Positions 6,245-7,328 of a stretch of 7,328 nt of DNA are shown in pieces (positions within the stretch are counted from its first letter, which is position 1; each line of letters begins with the position of its first letter). Made by a program: the position numbers and the translations under genes. Location of the stretch: contig JAEZPL010000066.1 of assembly GCA_023413605.1 (NCBI GenBank), positions 1-7,328 of the forward strand, read 5' to 3'. The DNA comes from Pseudomonadota bacterium. GTDB lineage: Bacteria; Pseudomonadota; Alphaproteobacteria; Azospirillales; Azospirillaceae. The notes beneath the pieces were generated by a model. The model searched no databases. It was not told the DNA's origin and saw only the letters and a list, made by a program, of their open reading frames with translations.

Positions 6245-6253
6245 TTGCGCGTG

Positions 6254-6278
6254 CTTTCCGGCGGAATGTTGACGGAAA
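6254..6278 (-). promoter_or_regulatory. Hairpin that would hide the transferase Shine-Dalgarno
   Basis: On the minus strand TTTCCG (6278-6273) can pair with CGGAAA (6260-6255) across a 12-base loop, and an outer C-G pair can form with one bulged T. The second arm contains the GGAAAG proposed as the transferase ribosome binding site. The hairpin lies between the 15-codon leader ORF stop (6294) and the transferase ATG (6244), so ribosomes stopping on the leader could affect it. The 6-bp stem is modest and the regulation is inferred. Confidence 0.3.
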
Positions 6279-6293
6279 AGGCGGCGAAGGATC

Positions 6294-6341
6294 TTACCCA
6301 ATAGTCATCTGATGGATGTTTTTCGCAATCTTGCATTTCAT
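6294..6341 (-). CDS. Possible 15-residue leader peptide ORF
   Basis: On the minus strand AGGAG (6355-6351) lies 9 bases before an ATG at 6341. It is one of the two best ribosome binding sites in the window. The frame encodes MKCKIAKNIHQMTIG and stops with TAA at 6294, 49 bases before the transferase ATG and in another frame. The peptide is basic, with three Lys in the first seven residues, and has no run of one amino acid as in classic attenuator leaders. The codons are A/T-rich, unlike all the large genes here. It could be a leader that couples translation to the transferase through the hairpin at 6254-6278, or a chance ORF in an A/T-rich 5' leader. Function unknown. Confidence 0.4.
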   Translation of the reverse strand: MKCKIAKNIHQMTIG

Positions 6342-6372
6342 TTCTATTTTCTCCTGTTTTCCGGCCGGGGGC

Positions 6373-6378
6373 ATTATG
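6373..6378 (-). promoter_or_regulatory. Candidate -10 element for the transferase operon
   Basis: CATAAT on the minus strand matches five of six positions of TATAAT and lies 31 bases before the leader ORF ATG, which would put a start near 6366, just before the AGGAG. The only -35-like hexamer at usable distance is TTCTTG with a 15-base spacer, which is poor. A different sigma factor or an activator may be needed, or the element may be a coincidence in the A/T-rich leader. Confidence 0.3.
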
Positions 6379-6452
6379 CGCACAGTGTCTGATCAAGAAC
6401 GCGGTTGCGAAAGACGGGTTGCAGCGATCCGGTGGGGGAACCCGTCCGAGTC

Positions 6453-6485
6453 GGGTGGGGTATCCGGCAGGGAGGGGGCAGGGGG
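6453..6485 (+). other. G-rich tract with quadruplex potential
   Basis: Five runs of three to five G lie within 33 bases: 6453-6455, 6457-6460, 6470-6472, 6474-6478 and 6481-6485, with spacers of 1, 9, 1 and 2 bases. The + strand could form a G-quadruplex, with one loop longer than the usual limit of 7. It lies upstream of the transferase operon promoter region and after the MFS gene end. G-runs are less remarkable in DNA this GC-rich. Confidence 0.35.
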
Positions 6486-6616
6486 AATGAGATGTCCGTC
6501 TGCCCCTCTGGACGCGGGTCCGAACGCGACCAGCAACGCCGGGTGGCGGACCCTTGTTCACATCGAAAAGAGGGAAGCAGGATTGCAGGGGCGGCAACGC
6601 CCGAATGCGCGGCGTC

Positions 6617-6640
6617 CGCCGTTGCCGAAGGGCAACGGTG
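6617..6640 (-). terminator. Probable terminator hairpin of the MFS gene
   Basis: CCGTTGCC (6619-6626) and GGCAACGG (6631-6638) form a perfect 8-bp stem around GAAG, extendable by a G-T and a C-G pair to 10 bp. On the minus strand the loop reads CTTC closed by C-G. It lies 33 bases after the MFS stop codon, the right place for termination, but no T-run follows, so it may act with Rho or protect the RNA 3' end. A second small hairpin (6589-6602) follows. Confidence 0.5.
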
Positions 6641-6672
6641 CCGAACGCCGTGCCGGTTCCGCTTCGGCGGCG

Positions 6673-7328
6673 CTAGGCGCCTTGGTCGAGGGTGTTGATC
6701 TTGCGCCGGGCGGACCACAGCACCGCCGCCGCCCCCGCCACCGGGAAGACGGCCATCAGCGCGAAGGTCGGCCCATAGCTGCCGACGATGTTGAAGAGGG
6801 AGGCGAACAGCGCTGGCCCGACGACGACGCCGGTGAAGGTGAACATCATCGCCCCGCCCGTCGCCGTGCTCGCCGCACCGGGGGGCGAAACCCGCGCGAC
6901 CTCGGCCAGGAACACGCCGTTCCAGCCGATGGCGGCGGTGCCGAACACCGCCAGCACGGCGACCACCGCGCCCACCGGCCAGCCGGGGGCGAGCGCCGCG
7001 GTGGCGAAGGCCGCCGCCATCGACAGCACGCCGATCCCGGCCAGCACCGCCACGCCGGATTTCAGCCGGTCGGCCAGCAGTCCCCAGCCGATGCGCCCCG
7101 CCGCTCCCGCCGCCTGCATCACCGACACGGCAAAGCCCGCCGCGACGATGGACCAGTCCAGGTCGTGCACCAGCATGTTGACGGTGAAGGCCATCAGCGA
7201 CAGCTGGATCGCCGAAAAGCAGAATCCCATCAGGGCGAAGCCGCGCAGCGCCGAAACCCGCCAGACCAGCTTCGGTCCTTCCAGCAGGTTGCCGCGCAGG
7301 ATCAGGCCGGGCTTGCGGTCGTCGTCCC
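6673..7328 (-). CDS. MFS transporter, C-terminal half (runs off the window)
   Basis: The reading frame is open from the window edge to a TAG at 6673, about 218 residues, so the start and N-terminal half lie beyond 7328. The visible part begins with a charged cytoplasmic loop (DDDRKPGLILRGN) like the 6-7 loop of the major facilitator superfamily. Six hydrophobic helices follow, near ALRGFALMGFCFSAIQLSLM, WSIVAAGFAVSVMQAAGAAG, VAVLAGIGVLSMAAAFA, VGAVVAVLAVFGTAAIGWNG, GGAMMFTFTGVVVGPALFA and FALMAVFPVAGAAAVLW, then a short basic tail. GRIGWGLLADRL between helices 8 and 9 is the MFS motif A repeat. It should be an inner-membrane secondary transporter or efflux protein; the substrate cannot be read from this half. 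It runs the same way as the transferase operon but a 330-base gap with hairpins separates them, so it is probably a separate unit. Confidence 0.85.
   Translation of the reverse strand, partial: DDDRKPGLILRGNLLEGPKLVWRVSALRGFALMGFCFSAIQLSLMAFTVNMLVHDLDWSIVAAGFAVSVMQAAGAAGRIGWGLLADRLKSGVAVLAGIGVLSMAAAFATAALAPGWPVGAVVAVLAVFGTAAIGWNGVFLAEVARVSPPGAASTATGGAMMFTFTGVVVGPALFASLFNIVGSYGPTFALMAVFPVAGAAAVLWSARRKINTLDQGA

Larger units (their letters stand above)
6342..6672. other. Non-coding stretch between the MFS gene and the transferase operon
   Basis: I find no credible protein gene in these 331 bases. They hold an A/T-rich leader end (6342-6360), a -10-like element near 6373-6378, a G-rich + strand tract (6453-6485), an inverted repeat with 7-bp arms GGGTCCG/CGGACCC (6516-6522, 6547-6553), a small hairpin GGGCG-GCAA-CGCCC (6589-6602) and the stronger hairpin at 6617-6640. 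Open frames crossing it on both strands have low-complexity Arg/Gly/Pro content and no recognisable domain. Confidence 0.6.

Noticed and set aside
6235..6718. Frames of 97 to 120 codons on both strands in the 6342-6672 gap
   Set aside because: They lack ribosome binding sites and domains, and are irregular Arg/Pro/Gly-rich translations. The region reads better as non-coding with hairpins.

Overview
This GC-rich window, with codons ending mostly in G or C, looks like chromosome or chromid DNA from an alphaproteobacterium. Azospirillum or another Rhodospirillales is my best guess, from the SUV3-type helicase and the palindromic repeats. That guess comes from gene content and style, not from a database match.

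Layout. The left part is on the + strand: a complete SUV3/mitochondrial-type RNA helicase (103-2346), a pair of related palindromes whose first arm overlaps the helicase stop codon (2345-2460), and a 58-residue Pmp3/YqaE-type membrane protein (2514-2690). A 250-base stretch follows. It holds four alternating copies of the 7-mer CTGTGAC/GTCACAG, one pair of which forms an exact CRP-type operator, then a possible 22-residue hydrophobic micro-ORF (2847-2915) and a 21-bp tandem repeat at the convergence point with the next gene.

The centre is a minus-strand operon read from right to left. It runs: possible 15-codon leader ORF with a strong Shine-Dalgarno (6294-6341), FemAB/CelD-like GNAT acyltransferase (5054-6244), possible 25-codon linker ORF overlapping both neighbours (4977-5054), ATP-grasp ligase (3790-4980) and calcineurin-like phosphoesterase (2943-3776). 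An ATP-grasp ligase beside a FemAB/CelD-like transferase suggests a small pathway that activates a carboxylate and joins it to an amine, glycan or envelope acceptor. Nothing in the window names the product. This is the least explained biology here.

The right part is a 330-base non-coding stretch (6342-6672) with a weak promoter candidate, a G-rich tract and hairpins. After it comes the C-terminal half of a minus-strand MFS transporter that runs off the window edge (6673-7328).

I see no rRNA, tRNA, CRISPR array, insertion sequence or prophage gene. The window is mostly ordinary chromosomal genes. The points of interest are the ligase/transferase operon with its possible coupled small ORFs, and the operator-like region before the micro-ORF.
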